This document shows positions 18,843 through 29,511 of a stretch of 64,000 bases of DNA, piece by piece. This DNA is from Pseudomonas sp. 8Z (GTDB lineage Bacteria; Pseudomonadota; Gammaproteobacteria; Pseudomonadales; Pseudomonadaceae). Position 1 is the first letter of the stretch; each line of letters starts with the position of its first letter. The stretch spans positions 225,680 through 289,679 of the forward strand of contig NZ_LR733827.1 in NCBI RefSeq assembly GCF_902506535.1, in the 5' to 3' direction. The notes under the pieces were generated by a model. It ran no database searches. It was not told the origin of the DNA and saw nothing but the letters and a program-made list of their open reading frames with translations. The position numbers were made by a program, and so were the translations under genes.

Positions 18843-19283
18843 TTACTCGGACTTTTTCAGGCGCACGGCCAGCACGTCGCAGGGCGCACCGTGCAGCACG
18901 TCATTGGCTGTTGATCCGAGTAGCAGCGCCAGGCCGTGGCGACCGTGGCTGCCGACGACGATCAGGTCGCAGCCCTGTTCTTCAGCCAGACGGTGAATTT
19001 CCTGGCGAGGTTGGCCGTAAGCCAAGTGGCGCTGTTCGGCTGACAGTTCCGGGTATTTGCCGCTGAATGCCTCCAGGCGCTCGCGTGCCTGCTCGAACTG
19101 CTGCTGTTGCAACATTGACAGATCCATCGGCACGTCGCCGCCAAAAGCCATCGCCATTGGCTCGACAATATGCACCAGAGACATCTTGGCATTGCTGGCC
19201 TGCGCTAGTTTGCGTGCGCGTGTCACGACGGGATCGCACTCTTCAGTGAGGTCGACGGCGACCAGAATGTGCTGGTAGGGCAT
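18843..19283 (-). CDS. Universal stress protein, UspA family
   Basis: A 146-residue single Usp domain. It opens with the standard first strand MPYQHILVAVDLTEECDP and ends with the nucleotide-binding LIVVGSHGRHGLALLLGSTANDVLHGAPCDVLAVR, whose G-2x-G-9x-G-(S/T) pattern is typical of ATP-binding UspFG/UspA-like members. ATG 19283 has a perfect AGGAGG eight to nine bases upstream, and an in-frame GTG at 19292 lies in that site. Its 3' end converges on the previous gene with only 23 bp between. Universal stress proteins are usually induced on growth arrest or oxygen limitation; no clear Anr box is visible here. Confidence 0.92.
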   Translation of the reverse strand: MPYQHILVAVDLTEECDPVVTRARKLAQASNAKMSLVHIVEPMAMAFGGDVPMDLSMLQQQQFEQARERLEAFSGKYPELSAEQRHLAYGQPRQEIHRLAEEQGCDLIVVGSHGRHGLALLLGSTANDVLHGAPCDVLAVRLKKSE

Positions 19284-19416
19284 GGTGAACACCTCCTAAG
19301 GGTAAGAAACCGCTGTGCACTCAGTATCGCTCTGGATGTGCGCTCGTGTCTTGAAGAAAAAAACGGTGTAGGCACCGGGCTAGGGTAAGGCCAGGCAGGC
19401 CTTAGTATGCGAGGCA

Positions 19417-20238
19417 TCAGAGCTGGTTGGCGGCGTATTGGGCCGCTACGTTTTCCAGTTCCTCGATGATGCTGTTGGAATATTTGCTGACCAGAAAGGG
19501 CACGGTGTTCTGGTTGTAGTTCAGCAGAGACTTCTCGATATAGTGAAATTTATTGGCGATATTGCCAAGTTCTGCTCTGATCTTCGGCGTGTTTTGCTTG
19601 GCTTGGGTGAGTGTGTCCAGACGCGTTGCCAGCAGCCTCACTTGCTCATCGAGAGCGTGTTCCTCGCCGCCACCGAAGAAGCTGGCACCTACTGAGGCGC
19701 TGCGTGAGGCGTAATCCACCGCAATACCCTGCATCAATAGGCTTAGTTCGCGGCTCTGCTGGGTCAGTGTGGGGACAACATATCCGCTTTCCTGCTGAAT
19801 CTTCAGATATAGAGTCTGTGCGGTCTCCATCAATTGCCGGTTGCTGTCGGCCATGCTGGCAACTGGCTGTAGGTCAGTAAATCCCTGCTTGCGCATCGTT
19901 TCCATCAGGCCTTGCAAGGTGTCTTGATAGTGCTGCCATTCGCTTGCCAGTCGCGCTCTTAGGGTCGCCGAGTCCTCACCTGGCATGGTGCTCGGCGTGT
20001 CCAATTTTGCCTGGGCCTGCTGTAGCGACGTGTTGATCATCCGCGCGTAGCGCTGATCAGCGTCCATGCTGCTGAACATGTAGAAGTCACCCAGACTCTG
20101 CTGTACGGCCAGGCGCATTTGGTGGACATGCAGCAGTTCGTCGGCTGGCGCTGCCAATAGGTAGGGGGCGAGGAGCAGGTTGAATGCGAGGCTGAGAAAG
20201 GCGCATTTAAATGATGCAAGTGTTTGGCGGCTCGGCAT
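19417..20238 (-). CDS. Uncharacterised exported helical protein
   Basis: A 273-residue protein with an N-terminal hydrophobic signal sequence ending near LLAAPADE, followed by an almost wholly alpha-helical mature part with no cysteine pair and no recognised domain. The spacing of helices and the opening MRLAVQQSLGDFYMFSSMDADQRY recall the periplasmic four-helix-bundle ligand domains of chemoreceptors and PilJ. Here, however, no transmembrane exit, HAMP or signalling domain follows, so it would be a free periplasmic protein. GGAG lies six bases before the ATG. Base composition looks less GC-rich than its neighbours. It is divergent from fadB. Function unknown. Confidence 0.7.
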   Translation of the reverse strand: MPSRQTLASFKCAFLSLAFNLLLAPYLLAAPADELLHVHQMRLAVQQSLGDFYMFSSMDADQRYARMINTSLQQAQAKLDTPSTMPGEDSATLRARLASEWQHYQDTLQGLMETMRKQGFTDLQPVASMADSNRQLMETAQTLYLKIQQESGYVVPTLTQQSRELSLLMQGIAVDYASRSASVGASFFGGGEEHALDEQVRLLATRLDTLTQAKQNTPKIRAELGNIANKFHYIEKSLLNYNQNTVPFLVSKYSNSIIEELENVAAQYAANQL

Positions 20239-20698
20239 GGGGAACTCCGCTGGCCCATCGTGGGGCTCGATTTGTTTTTCTGTGCGGGGCTGGCGTTGAA
20301 CCAGTCGAACTGGGAACTGTACCGGCAGGTTTTATTTATGGCTAGGCAGAACACGGGGCGTGGTGCGTCACGCAATCATTGCTATATGCCGGTATAAGTA
20401 CTGTTTATGACGTCGATGGACGGTCCTCGGACTGCCTGGCCTGGTTAATCGTGGTGGGCCAGAGGCGTAAGAAGGCCAATTGACAAGTTCAGGGTTTTGC
20501 CTGATGGTGTGCACACCCAAATCAAACGGGCGTATGAATTGAGCGTTTGCCTGGTCAGGCGCGCCGTTCCGAGCCCGATTATCGCGTCGGCGGGTGTGCC
20601 GTACTGATTGGGGCTATGCTCGATGGCAATGCCGCGAGCTGGCCTGCCGGTTGGCTCCGATGTGTACTGTTCAGCTTCCATACCGTGGAGATCAGTTG
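20239..20698. promoter_or_regulatory. 460-bp intergenic control region between the exported protein gene and fadB
   Basis: No credible gene lies here. A consensus -35 TTGACA is at 20480-20485, with only a weak -10 candidate (GATGGT, 20503-20508). CAAACG (20523-20528) and CGTTTG (20544-20549) form a perfect 6-bp dyad whose halves match PsrA operator half-sites, but spaced about two helical turns apart rather than by 2-4 bp. PsrA is known to control fadBA in P. aeruginosa, so this dyad is a candidate regulatory element. The 5' portion should hold the promoter of the minus-strand gene; no convincing one was seen. Confidence 0.5.
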
Positions 20699-22846
20699 AT
20701 GATTTACGAAGGTAAAGCCATCACGGTTAAGGCTCTTGAGAGTGGCATCGTCGAATTGAATTTCGACCTCAAGGGTGAGTCCGTCAACAAATTCAACCGC
20801 CTTACCCTCAATGATCTGCGTGCTAGCGTAGATGCGATCAAGGCTGACGGTTCGATCAAGGGCGTGATTGTCACCAGTGGCAAGGACGTGTTCATCGTCG
20901 GTGCCGACATCACCGAATTCGTCGATAATTTCAAACTGCCCGACGAAGAGCTGGTGGCTGGCAACCTGGAAGCCAACAAGATTTTTAGTGATTTTGAAGA
21001 CCTCGCTGTGCCAACGGTCGTTGCCATCAATGGTATAGCCCTAGGTGGCGGTTTCGAGATGTGCCTGGCCGCTGACTACCGCGTGATGAGCGAGAGTGCC
21101 AAGGTCGGCCTGCCAGAGGTCAAGCTGGGTATTTATCCGGGGTTCGGCGGCACAGTCCGTCTGCCGCGCGTAATCGGCGCCGACAATGCTGTCGAGTGGA
21201 TTGCCTCCGGCAAGGAAAACAAAGCCGCAGACGCCCTCAAGGTGGGTGCCGTCGACGCCGTCGTTGTCGCTGACAAGCTCAAGGATGCTGCACTGGACCT
21301 GGTCAAACGTGCCATCTCCGGTGAACTCAACTACAAGGCCAAGCGCCAGCTCAAACTGGAAAAACTCAAGCTCAACGCCATCGAGCAGATGATGTGCTTC
21401 GAGACCGCCAAGGGCTTTGTTGCAGGGCAGGCTGGGCCAAATTATCCGGCGCCTGTCGACGCGATCAAGACCATCCAGAAAGCCGCCAACTTCGCTCGTG
21501 ACAAGGCGCTGGAAGTCGAGGCCGCTGGTTTCGTCAAGCTGGCCAAGACCTCGGTTGCCGAGAGTCTGATTGGCCTGTTCCTCAACGACCAAGAGTTGAA
21601 GAAGAAGGCCAAGCATTACGATGAAATCGCTCAGAGCGTGAAACTGTCCGCCGTGCTTGGCGCCGGTATCATGGGCGGTGGTATCGCTTATCAGTCGGCC
21701 TCCAAGGGCACCCCGATCTTGATGAAGGATATCCGTGAAGAGGGTATCCAGATGGGCTTGAACGAGGCCTCCAAGCTGCTCGGCAAGCGTGTCGAGAAAG
21801 GCCGCATGACTGCGGCGCAGATGGCTGATGCGCTCAATGCCATTCGCCCGACCATGTCCTATGGCGACTTTGCCAATGTCGACATCGTCGTTGAGGCTGT
21901 AGTCGAGAATCCCAAGGTCAAGCACGCTGTGCTGGCCGAGGTGGAAGGCCAGGTGCGCGAGGATGCGATCATCGCTTCGAACACCTCGACCATTTCCATT
22001 TCCTACCTGGCTCAGGCACTGAAGCGCCCCGAGAACTTCGTCGGCATGCACTTTTTCAACCCGGTGCACATGATGCCGTTGGTGGAAGTTATTCGTGGCG
22101 AGAAGTCCAGTGAAGTGGCCGTGGCGACCACCGTTGCTTATGCCAAGAAAATGGGCAAGACCCCTATCGTGGTTAACGACTGTCCGGGCTTCTTGGTCAA
22201 CCGTGTGCTGTTCCCGTACTTCGGCGGTTTCTCCAAGTTGCTGGAGTTTGGCGTTGATTTCGTGCGTATCGACAAGATCATGGAGAAGTTCGGTTGGCCC
22301 ATGGGCCCGGCCTATCTTTCCGATGTGGTCGGTATCGATACCGGTCACCATGGCCGTGATGTGATGGCTGAAGGTTTCCCCGACCGCATGGCTGTGGAAG
22401 GCAAGACCGCCGTTGATGTGATGTACGAGGCCAATCGTTTAGGGCAGAAAAACGGTAAGGGCTTCTACTCCTACGAGATGGACAAGCGCGGTAAACCGAA
22501 GAAAGTTTCTGATCCCGAGGCTTATGAAATCCTCAAGGCCATCGTCAAGCAGCCGCGTGAGCTGACTGACGAGGACATCATCAATTTCATGATGATTCCG
22601 CTGTGCCTGGAAACCGTTCGCTGCCTGGAAGACGGCATCGTCGACACCGCAGCCGAGGCCGATATGGGCCTGATCTACGGTATCGGCTTCCCTCCCTTCC
22701 GTGGTGGTGCGCTGCGCTACATCGATTCGATCGGTGTGGCCGAGTTCGTCGCCCTGGCCGACAAGTACGCCGAGCTGGGCGCCCTGTACCACCCGACCGC
22801 CAAACTTCGCGAAATGGCCGCCAAGGGCCAGAAGTTCTTCGGTTAA
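20699..22846 (+). CDS. fadB: Fatty acid oxidation complex alpha subunit FadB
   Basis: FadB carries enoyl-CoA hydratase/isomerase and L-3-hydroxyacyl-CoA dehydrogenase activities and forms the alpha2beta2 beta-oxidation complex with FadA. In 715 residues: the hydratase domain, with Glu120 in [10 protein letters not shown] and Glu140 in [13 protein letters not shown]; the NAD-binding [10 protein letters not shown] at 321-330; [18 protein letters not shown] with the catalytic dehydrogenase histidine; and a C-terminal helical duplicate. ATG 20699 has GGAG eight bases upstream and matches the family start [10 protein letters not shown]; the extension to 20594 is rejected. fadA follows 30 bp later. 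Confidence 0.97.
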   Translation: MIYEGKAITVKALESGIVELNFDLKGESVNKFNRLTLNDLRASVDAIKADGSIKGVIVTSGKDVFIVGADITEFVDNFKLPDEELVAGNLEANKIFSDFEDLAVPTVVAINGIALGGGFEMCLAADYRVMSESAKVGLPEVKLGIYPGFGGTVRLPRVIGADNAVEWIASGKENKAADALKVGAVDAVVVADKLKDAALDLVKRAISGELNYKAKRQLKLEKLKLNAIEQMMCFETAKGFVAGQAGPNYPAPVDAIKTIQKAANFARDKALEVEAAGFVKLAKTSVAESLIGLFLNDQELKKKAKHYDEIAQSVKLSAVLGAGIMGGGIAYQSASKGTPILMKDIREEGIQMGLNEASKLLGKRVEKGRMTAAQMADALNAIRPTMSYGDFANVDIVVEAVVENPKVKHAVLAEVEGQVREDAIIASNTSTISISYLAQALKRPENFVGMHFFNPVHMMPLVEVIRGEKSSEVAVATTVAYAKKMGKTPIVVNDCPGFLVNRVLFPYFGGFSKLLEFGVDFVRIDKIMEKFGWPMGPAYLSDVVGIDTGHHGRDVMAEGFPDRMAVEGKTAVDVMYEANRLGQKNGKGFYSYEMDKRGKPKKVSDPEAYEILKAIVKQPRELTDEDIINFMMIPLCLETVRCLEDGIVDTAAEADMGLIYGIGFPPFRGGALRYIDSIGVAEFVALADKYAELGALYHPTAKLREMAAKGQKFFG

Positions 22847-24052
<1,206 letters not shown>

Positions 24053-24080
24053 GCGATCTCGTTTAGCGTTAGCGGACACG

Positions 24081-24112
24081 AAACCGGGGCCACACGCCCC
24101 GGTTTTGCTTTT
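24081..24112 (+). terminator. Terminator of the fadBA operon
   Basis: AAACCGGGGC (24081-24090), loop CACAC, GCCCCGGTTT (24096-24105), then TTGCTTTT. A 10-bp perfect stem with a T-rich tail, 28 bp after fadA. Confidence 0.92.
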
Positions 24113-24138
24113 ACGGCTTTTTATTTTGGAGCCCTCTC

Positions 24139-24381
24139 ATGCAGTTGCAGCCAGGACTTTATCGCCATTACAAGGGGCCGCAGTACCGTGTATTCGGTGT
24201 GGCGCAGCATTCCGAAACCGAGGAACCGATGGTGGTCTATCAGGCTCTTTATGGTGAGTTTGGACTTTGGGTTAGGCCGCTGGCTATGTTCTGCGAGCAG
24301 GTCGAAGTGGACGGGCAGCCATATCCACGCTTTGCTTTGATTCAGGCTGAAATCAGTCCAATCGGTGGTGGCAGTGCCTGA
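24139..24381 (+). CDS. DUF1653 family small protein
   Basis: An 80-residue protein that is essentially one DUF1653 domain: GLYRHYKGPQYRVFGVAQHSETEEPMVVYQALY, then LWVRPLAMFCEQVEVDG and PRFALI. The fold is a small beta barrel of unknown function, widespread in proteobacteria. It begins inside the region after the fadBA terminator, with GGAG about 10 bases upstream (TTTTGGAGCCCTCTC). It precedes topA, which has its own promoter. Confidence 0.85.
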   Translation: MQLQPGLYRHYKGPQYRVFGVAQHSETEEPMVVYQALYGEFGLWVRPLAMFCEQVEVDGQPYPRFALIQAEISPIGGGSA

Positions 24382-24399
24382 AGGCGCAACCCCCTTTGC

Positions 24400-24429
24400 T
24401 TGACCTTCACTCGGTCGCCACTATATATA
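24400..24429 (+). promoter_or_regulatory. Sigma-70 promoter of topA
   Basis: TTGACC (24400-24405) and the run TATATATA (24422-24429) give a near-consensus -35/-10 pair with a 16-18 bp spacer, about 58 bp before the topA ATG. An AT-rich -10 flanked by GC is typical of supercoiling-sensitive promoters; that sensitivity is inference. Confidence 0.75.
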
Positions 24430-24486
24430 GCGGGGCCTCAAGGTTACCCGCCTTCTATATTTCGCAATTCAGGAATCTTCTGATCC

Positions 24487-27093
24487 ATGGGCAAATCGCT
24501 GGTCATCGTGGAATCCCCGGCCAAGGCCAAGACCATCAACAAGTACCTGGGCAGCCAGTACGTGGTGAAGTCGAGCATCGGCCACATCCGTGACCTGCCT
24601 ACCAGCGGCTCGGCAAGCGCCACCAAGGAGCCGGCCAAGCGTGGCAAGGCTGCCGCCGAGGCGCCTGCACTGTCGCCCAAGGAAAAAGCCAAGCGTCAGT
24701 TGTTCGCTCGCATGGGCGTCGACCCTGAGCACGGCTGGAAAGCCAAGTACGAGATCCTGCCCGGCAAGGAAAAGGTGATCGAAGAGCTGCGCCGTCTGGC
24801 CAAGGATGCTGACACCATCTATCTCGCAACCGACTTGGACCGAGAGGGGGAGGCCATCGCTTGGCACCTGCGCGAGTCCATTGGTGGCGATGACAGCCGC
24901 TACAAGCGCGTGGTGTTCAACGAGATCACCAAGAAGGCGATTCAGGACGCTTTCTCCAAGCCCGGTGAGTTGGACATCAATCGTGTCAACGCTCAGCAGG
25001 CCCGTCGCTTCCTCGACCGCGTGGTGGGCTACATGGTCTCGCCGCTGCTGTGGGCCAAGATTGCCCGTGGCCTGTCTGCCGGTCGCGTGCAGTCGGTAGC
25101 CGTGAAGCTGGTGGTTGCGCGCGAGAAAGAAATCCGCGCCTTCGTCCCAGAAGAATACTGGGAAGTGCACGCCGATCTGGGCACCGCGAAGAATGCCAAG
25201 GTGCGCTTCGAGGTCGTTCGTGAAGACGGCTCGGCCTTCAAGCCGGTCAACGAAGCGCAGGCCATGGCGGCGCTGGAGAAGCTCAAGGCTTCCAGCTACA
25301 GCGTGGTCAAGCGCGAAGACCGCCCGACCAGCAGCAAGCCCTCGGCTCCGTTCATCACCTCGACCCTGCAGCAGGCCGCGAGCAACCGCCTGGGCTTCGG
25401 GGTGAAGAAGACCATGATGATGGCCCAGCGTCTCTATGAGGCTGGCTACATCACCTATATGCGTACCGACTCGACCAACCTGTCCAACGACGCGGTGGAG
25501 ATGGTGCGTGGTTTCATCGGCAGCGAGTACGGCGACAAGTACCTGCCGGGCAAGCCCAACCTGTATTCGAGCAAGGAAGGCGCGCAGGAGGCGCACGAAG
25601 CGATTCGTCCGTCCGACGTCAATCTGCGCCCGACCCAGCTCTCCGGTATGGAGCGTGATGCCGAGCGTCTGTATGACCTGATCTGGCGCCAGTTCGTCGC
25701 CTGCCAGATGCCGCCGGCTGAATACCTGTCCACCAGCGTCACCGTGGCTGCCGGCAACTTCGAGCTGCGCGCCAAGGGCCGCATCCTCAAGTTCGACGGT
25801 TACACCCGTGTGCTGCCGCAGCAGAGCAAGCCCGGCGAGGACGATGTCCTGCCGGAAATGAAGGAAGGCGAGGGCCTCAAGCTGATCCAGCTCGACCCCA
25901 GCCAGCACTTCACCAAGCCGCCTGCTCGTTATTCTGAAGCCAGCTTGGTCAAGGAGCTGGAAAAACGCGGCATCGGTCGTCCATCCACCTACGCGGCGAT
26001 CATTTCCACCATTCAGGATCGTGGCTACGTCACAGTGCACAACCGCCGCTTCTATGCCGAGAAGATGGGCGACATCGTCACCGAGCGCCTCGATGAAAGC
26101 TTCGCCAACCTGATGGACTACAGCTTCACCGCCACCATGGAAGAGCATCTCGACGATGTGGCCCAGGGCGAGCGCGAGTGGAAGAACCTGCTCGATGAGT
26201 TCTATGGCGACTTCAAGAAGAAGCTTGAGGCTGCCGAAGCAGGCGAGGGCGGCATGCGTGCCAACCAGCCGACCTTGACCGATATTCCCTGCCGCGATTG
26301 CGGTCGGCCAATGATGATTCGTACCGCCTCTACCGGTGTGTTCCTCGGCTGCTCCGGTTATGCTCTGCCGCCGAAAGAGCGCTGCAAGGCCACCATCAAC
26401 CTGGTGCCGGGCGATGAAATCGCCGCCGATGACGAGGGTGAGTCCGAGTCCCTGGTGCTGCTCGGCAAGCATCGCTGCCCAATCTGCTCTACGGCCATGG
26501 ATGCCTACCTGCTGGATGAGACTCGCAAACTGCACATCTGTGGCAACAACCCCGATTGCACGGGCTACGAGATCGAGCAGGGCCAGTACCGCATCAAAGG
26601 CTATGAAGGCCCGAGCCTTGAGTGCGACAAGTGCGGCAGCGAAATGCAGCTCAAGACGGGGCGTTTTGGCAAGTTCTTCGGTTGCACCAACTCCACCTGC
26701 AAGAACACCCGTAAATTGCTGAAGAATGGCGAGGCTGCTCCGCCTAAGATGGATAAGGTGGATATGCCGGAACTCAAGTGCGAGAAGGTGGATGACACTT
26801 ACGTGTTGCGCGATGGGGCTTCTGGTCTGTTCCTTGCGGCTAGCCAGTTTCCGAAGAACCGCGAAACGCGTGCGCCCTTGGTGCTGGAGATTGTCCCGCA
26901 TAAGCACGAAATCGATCCCAAGTACCACTTCCTGTGCGATGCACCGCAGAAAGACCCGGATGGTCGCCCTGCGGTGATTCGCTACAGCCGCAAGACCAAG
27001 GAGCAGTACGTGCAATCGGAAGTGGACGGCAAGCCCACTGGGTGGCGTGCCTTCTTCGACGGTGGCAAGTGGAAGGTTGAGGACAAGCGCTGA
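24487..27093 (+). CDS. topA: DNA topoisomerase I
   Basis: TopA relaxes negative supercoils by a type IA strand-passage mechanism. The TOPRIM domain has Glu in IVESPAKA and the DLDREGE metal-binding triad (116-122). The catalytic tyrosine is Tyr324 in [13 protein letters not shown]. The C-terminal region carries several CxxC zinc ribbons ([21 protein letters not shown]), then a basic tail. The 868-residue length matches Pseudomonas TopA. The frame and start are unambiguous although the ribosome binding site (AGGAA) is distant. An 885-residue open frame on the other strand is an artefact of codon bias. Confidence 0.97.
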   Translation: MGKSLVIVESPAKAKTINKYLGSQYVVKSSIGHIRDLPTSGSASATKEPAKRGKAAAEAPALSPKEKAKRQLFARMGVDPEHGWKAKYEILPGKEKVIEELRRLAKDADTIYLATDLDREGEAIAWHLRESIGGDDSRYKRVVFNEITKKAIQDAFSKPGELDINRVNAQQARRFLDRVVGYMVSPLLWAKIARGLSAGRVQSVAVKLVVAREKEIRAFVPEEYWEVHADLGTAKNAKVRFEVVREDGSAFKPVNEAQAMAALEKLKASSYSVVKREDRPTSSKPSAPFITSTLQQAASNRLGFGVKKTMMMAQRLYEAGYITYMRTDSTNLSNDAVEMVRGFIGSEYGDKYLPGKPNLYSSKEGAQEAHEAIRPSDVNLRPTQLSGMERDAERLYDLIWRQFVACQMPPAEYLSTSVTVAAGNFELRAKGRILKFDGYTRVLPQQSKPGEDDVLPEMKEGEGLKLIQLDPSQHFTKPPARYSEASLVKELEKRGIGRPSTYAAIISTIQDRGYVTVHNRRFYAEKMGDIVTERLDESFANLMDYSFTATMEEHLDDVAQGEREWKNLLDEFYGDFKKKLEAAEAGEGGMRANQPTLTDIPCRDCGRPMMIRTASTGVFLGCSGYALPPKERCKATINLVPGDEIAADDEGESESLVLLGKHRCPICSTAMDAYLLDETRKLHICGNNPDCTGYEIEQGQYRIKGYEGPSLECDKCGSEMQLKTGRFGKFFGCTNSTCKNTRKLLKNGEAAPPKMDKVDMPELKCEKVDDTYVLRDGASGLFLAASQFPKNRETRAPLVLEIVPHKHEIDPKYHFLCDAPQKDPDGRPAVIRYSRKTKEQYVQSEVDGKPTGWRAFFDGGKWKVEDKR

Positions 27094-27186
27094 GCCTATG
27101 GGCTCGGCGATGTTTTCCAGATCCACTACGCGCCGACTTTGCTCGGCGCGCGTATGATGGCTCCACCTGCAATGGAGATCGCCACA

Positions 27187-27705
27187 ATGGCCAAAGAGCT
27201 CTATACCCGCACTAATCAGAAGATCTTCTTCGCTGGGATTGCGCTGGACAATTGGCGTAAGGCCGAAGCCTCCTCCGCTTTCAATGTATCGGCGCTAGTT
27301 CAGGCGGAGCGAGAAGCGGCGTTGTTCCATCTATATGGCGGTGTGTTGGGGGTGTGCCACGAAATTGCCGGTTATTACCGCATGCCGGATGGCATGGTGA
27401 CTCGTGTTGAGGCTTTTCTTGATCAGGCTGTACTTACCCGTTCCCCGAGCCCTGAGCTTGCCGAGCTGGTGGAGTTGGCGCAGCAGCCTGAAACCTGGTT
27501 GGCTCAGTTGCTGGCGGCGTATGCAGAGTTGTTCAAAGCTCATCAGGACGTCCCAAAAGCCAAGGTTGACCCGGCTATGCCATTGATCACGGCGCTCAGC
27601 CTGGAATCATCGCGCCCCGAACTCACATTGGACGATCTTGATGAGTACCGTCAGCAGCTCAAGACGCTGGTGCTGCGTTTTCGTGAAGGGCTCAGTGAGT
27701 GCTGA
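27187..27705 (+). CDS. Conserved uncharacterised protein (DUF6586-like)
   Basis: A 172-residue soluble helical protein with no catalytic motif that I recognise. The N-terminal part, TRTNQKIFFAGIALDNWRKAEASSAF, is the conserved signature of a Pseudomonas-wide family placed after topA (PA3010 in P. aeruginosa, from memory). ATG 27187 preceded by ATGGAGATC is preferred over the upstream ATG 27139. Less GC-rich codon choice than topA. Gene order topA, this gene and the next small gene is conserved, suggesting cotranscription or shared regulation; function unknown. Confidence 0.82.
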   Translation: MAKELYTRTNQKIFFAGIALDNWRKAEASSAFNVSALVQAEREAALFHLYGGVLGVCHEIAGYYRMPDGMVTRVEAFLDQAVLTRSPSPELAELVELAQQPETWLAQLLAAYAELFKAHQDVPKAKVDPAMPLITALSLESSRPELTLDDLDEYRQQLKTLVLRFREGLSEC

Positions 27706-27785
27706 TTGCATTTATCTGGACAAGTGGGCTGGGGCTGTCTTCGGCTGACTGTTACAATGTCGTGTTTTCGTATAGAGATTGAGCC

Positions 27786-28022
27786 ATGTCTACGTCCTTT
27801 CTGGAAATCGTCGAACTGCCCGATGGGCGTATCGCCTTGCGCCGTGCAGAGGATGAAGAGGCTCTGGTGACTCTGGATTTTTCCGCGGATGCCAAGGCTT
27901 TCTTGCAGGGCCAGCATGTCGAAGTGGCCAAGGCCATGCTCAATGTTGGCGTGCAGATGGCGGGACGAATGGCTGAGGGTGATTTCAGTGCTGAGGATGA
28001 AGGTCCGCGAGTTTTGCACTGA
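27786..28022 (+). CDS. Conserved small acidic protein (78 aa)
   Basis: A 78-residue acidic protein, MSTSFLEIVELPDGRIALRRAEDEE..., with a predicted beta-turn-beta start and one amphipathic helix (VEVAKAMLNVGVQMAGRMA). No recognised domain. It corresponds by position to PA3009 in P. aeruginosa (from memory), between the topA-linked gene and sulA. The ATG follows AGAGATTGAGCC. A strong bidirectional terminator follows 29 bp after the stop. Confidence 0.8.
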   Translation: MSTSFLEIVELPDGRIALRRAEDEEALVTLDFSADAKAFLQGQHVEVAKAMLNVGVQMAGRMAEGDFSAEDEGPRVLH

Positions 28023-28051
28023 ACGATCACTTTCAGGCTTCAGGCAATAGC

Positions 28052-28081
28052 GAAAAGCCCCTCCAGTGTGAGGGGCTTTTC
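28052..28081. terminator. Bidirectional intrinsic terminator between the small acidic protein gene and sulA
   Basis: GAAAAGCCCCTC (28052-28063), loop CAGTGT, GAGGGGCTTTTC (28070-28081). The 12-bp stem carries A-runs and T-runs on both sides, so it can end transcripts from either strand: the plus-strand gene upstream and, after crossing the tandem array, lexA-sulA. Confidence 0.9.
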
Positions 28082-28139
28082 ATTGGGGCGCATTCATGGT
28101 TTAGGTCATTGACGAATCATCGTCCGGCCGGACGCTTTT

Positions 28140-28244
28140 GTAGCCTGTAGCCTGTAGCCTGTAGCCTGTAGCCTGTAGCCTGTAGCCTGTAGCCTGTAGC
28201 CTGTAGCCTGTAGCCTGTAGCCTGTAGCCTGTAGCCTGTAGCCT
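28140..28244. repeat. Perfect tandem array, 15 copies of the heptamer GTAGCCT
   Basis: Exactly 105 bp of uninterrupted GTAGCCT units (28140 + 14x7 = 28238, the start of the last unit), ending two bases before the sulA stop codon (TCA at 28247-28249, minus strand). On the minus strand the array reads AGGCTAC repeated, has no stop codon in any frame and would lie in the sulA 3' untranslated RNA. On the plus strand each frame meets TAG every 21 bases. A 14-bp perfect palindrome, CGTCCGGCCGGACG (28121-28134), precedes it. Perfect identity implies recent slippage, so copy number probably varies. Confidence 0.97.
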
Positions 28245-28246
28245 GT

Positions 28247-28720
28247 TCAGCCCAGGCTGATATTCAGGCTCTGTGCTTTTCCTGTTTGGGCTGCTTTGGC
28301 AAGGCTTAGTCGTGTGCTGCGTGCAACGGGATGCAGCCAGCTGATCACCGTATGGCTGCGCCCCAACTTAAGGGCCTCTTCGGCCAGCTCCAGTGCGCTT
28401 TGTCCCTGGCGCGGCTGCAGCAGCAGGATGCGCTCACGGTTCAGGCCAGCTTCGCGTAGCCAGGCTTGGGTCAGGCTGGCGGGTGGGGCTACCAGTGTCA
28501 GCCAGCGTGCATCCTGATTCTGGCTCAGCTCACGCAAGATGGGCGCTAGCAAGTGCAGGCAATGACCGGCGGCACCGCGCAGGGCCAGTTCGCTGAATGC
28601 TTGATCATCCTCGCCGTGCAGGATGTCATCGCTAGCGACCATCGGTTCGCTGGATGTGGGTGCCAAGAAGGCTTCAAAAAGGTGGAGTTGTGAGCGCTCG
28701 AATGACTGCTGCACTTGCAT
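28247..28720 (-). CDS. sulA: SOS cell division inhibitor SulA
   Basis: SulA binds FtsZ during the SOS response and blocks division until DNA is repaired. The 157-residue protein has the SulA core: HCLHLLAPILRELSQNQDARWLTLVAPPASLTQAWLREAGLNRERILLLQPR, then SHTVISWLHPV. The GAGGAGG five bases before the ATG is strong. It lies only 9 bp after lexA, so the pair is an operon driven by the LexA-controlled promoter. Pseudomonas, unlike E. coli, keeps sulA beside lexA. A 15-copy heptamer array begins two bases beyond the stop. Confidence 0.92.
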   Translation of the reverse strand: MQVQQSFERSQLHLFEAFLAPTSSEPMVASDDILHGEDDQAFSELALRGAAGHCLHLLAPILRELSQNQDARWLTLVAPPASLTQAWLREAGLNRERILLLQPRQGQSALELAEEALKLGRSHTVISWLHPVARSTRLSLAKAAQTGKAQSLNISLG

Positions 28721-28729
28721 GACACCTCC

Positions 28730-29344
28730 TCAGCGGCGGATTACACCGACACTCAAGCCTTCGATGATCAGTTCCTGGTGCTCCAGATCCACTTCGATTG
28801 GTGAGAACTCCGGGTTTTCAGCGATCAGCCAGACTTTATTACCCTCGCGTTTGAAGCGTTTGACTGTCACTTCATCATCGATACGGGCGACGACAATTTG
28901 GCCGTTGCGGGCTTCACGGGTGGTATGTACGGCAAGCAGGTCACCGTCGAAGATGCCGATGTCCTTCATGCTCATGCCGCGTACGCGCAACAGGTAGTCG
29001 GCCTTGGGCTGAAAGAATGCGGGGTTGATCTGGCAGGACTCCTCGACATGCTGCTGGGCGAGGATCGGTGCGCCGGCGGCGACGCGACCGATTACGGGCA
29101 GGCCGTCGTCGTCGTTGGCGGCGCCTGGTTCGAAGCCGGGGATGCGGATACCACGCGAAGCGCCAGGCGTCATCTCGATAGCGCCTTTGCGTGCCAGTGC
29201 CTTGAGGTGTTCTTCTGCGGCATTGGGTGATTTGAAGCCCAGCTCCTGAGCGATTTCTGCGCGGGTAGGCGGGTAGCCGTTGTCTTCCAGGCAGCGCTTG
29301 ATGAAGGCGAGAATCTCGGCTTGGCGTGGGGTCAGTTTCAGCAT
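28730..29344 (-). CDS. lexA: LexA repressor
   Basis: LexA represses SOS genes and self-cleaves when bound to RecA filaments. The 204-residue protein has the winged-helix domain [20 protein letters not shown]...[30 protein letters not shown], cleavage site Ala90-Gly91 in RVAAGAPI, catalytic Ser125 (RGMSMKD) and Lys162 (TVKRF), the same numbering as in P. aeruginosa. The open frame extends to 29572, but ATG 29344 gives the family start, and SOS boxes and the promoter occupy the upstream part. It is divergent from psrA and cotranscribed with sulA. Confidence 0.98.
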   Translation of the reverse strand: MLKLTPRQAEILAFIKRCLEDNGYPPTRAEIAQELGFKSPNAAEEHLKALARKGAIEMTPGASRGIRIPGFEPGAANDDDGLPVIGRVAAGAPILAQQHVEESCQINPAFFQPKADYLLRVRGMSMKDIGIFDGDLLAVHTTREARNGQIVVARIDDEVTVKRFKREGNKVWLIAENPEFSPIEVDLEHQELIIEGLSVGVIRR

Positions 29345-29353
29345 GACTGGACT

Positions 29354-29369
29354 CTGTCTTTTTATACAG
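29354..29369 (-). promoter_or_regulatory. SOS (LexA) box 2, lexA leader
   Basis: CTGTCTTTTTATACAG fits CTG-N10-CAG. It lies 10 bp before the lexA ATG and just downstream of the presumed transcription start. Confidence 0.88.
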
Positions 29370-29372
29370 TTG

Positions 29373-29405
29373 CTGGGATTATATACAGTAAGTTCGGCTT
29401 GGCAA
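29373..29405 (-). promoter_or_regulatory. lexA promoter with overlapping SOS box 1
   Basis: Reading on the minus strand, TTGCCA (29405-29400) and a perfect TATAAT (29383-29378) with a 16-bp spacer form a sigma-70 promoter. The SOS box CTGGGATTATATACAG (29373-29388, CTG-N10-CAG) covers the -10. Two boxes 19 bp apart imply cooperative autorepression, as at E. coli lexA. Confidence 0.9.
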
Positions 29406-29511
29406 CGGTCAATTTCATCTTGGCTCTGTTGCTCTGTAACTTGGCGTAATCGGCGCTCGTCATAGCCTCCTGTATGCTGTGACCGGTCGGGCAGAATCTG
29501 GCTTGTGCGGC

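Noticed and set aside
24469..27126. 885-residue open frame on the minus strand across topA
   Set aside because: It mirrors topA exactly. GC-rich third positions leave the opposite strand free of stops. The predicted protein has no domain, and topA is beyond doubt.
28140..28244. CRISPR array
   Set aside because: The repeats are contiguous 7-bp units without spacers; no cas genes are nearby.
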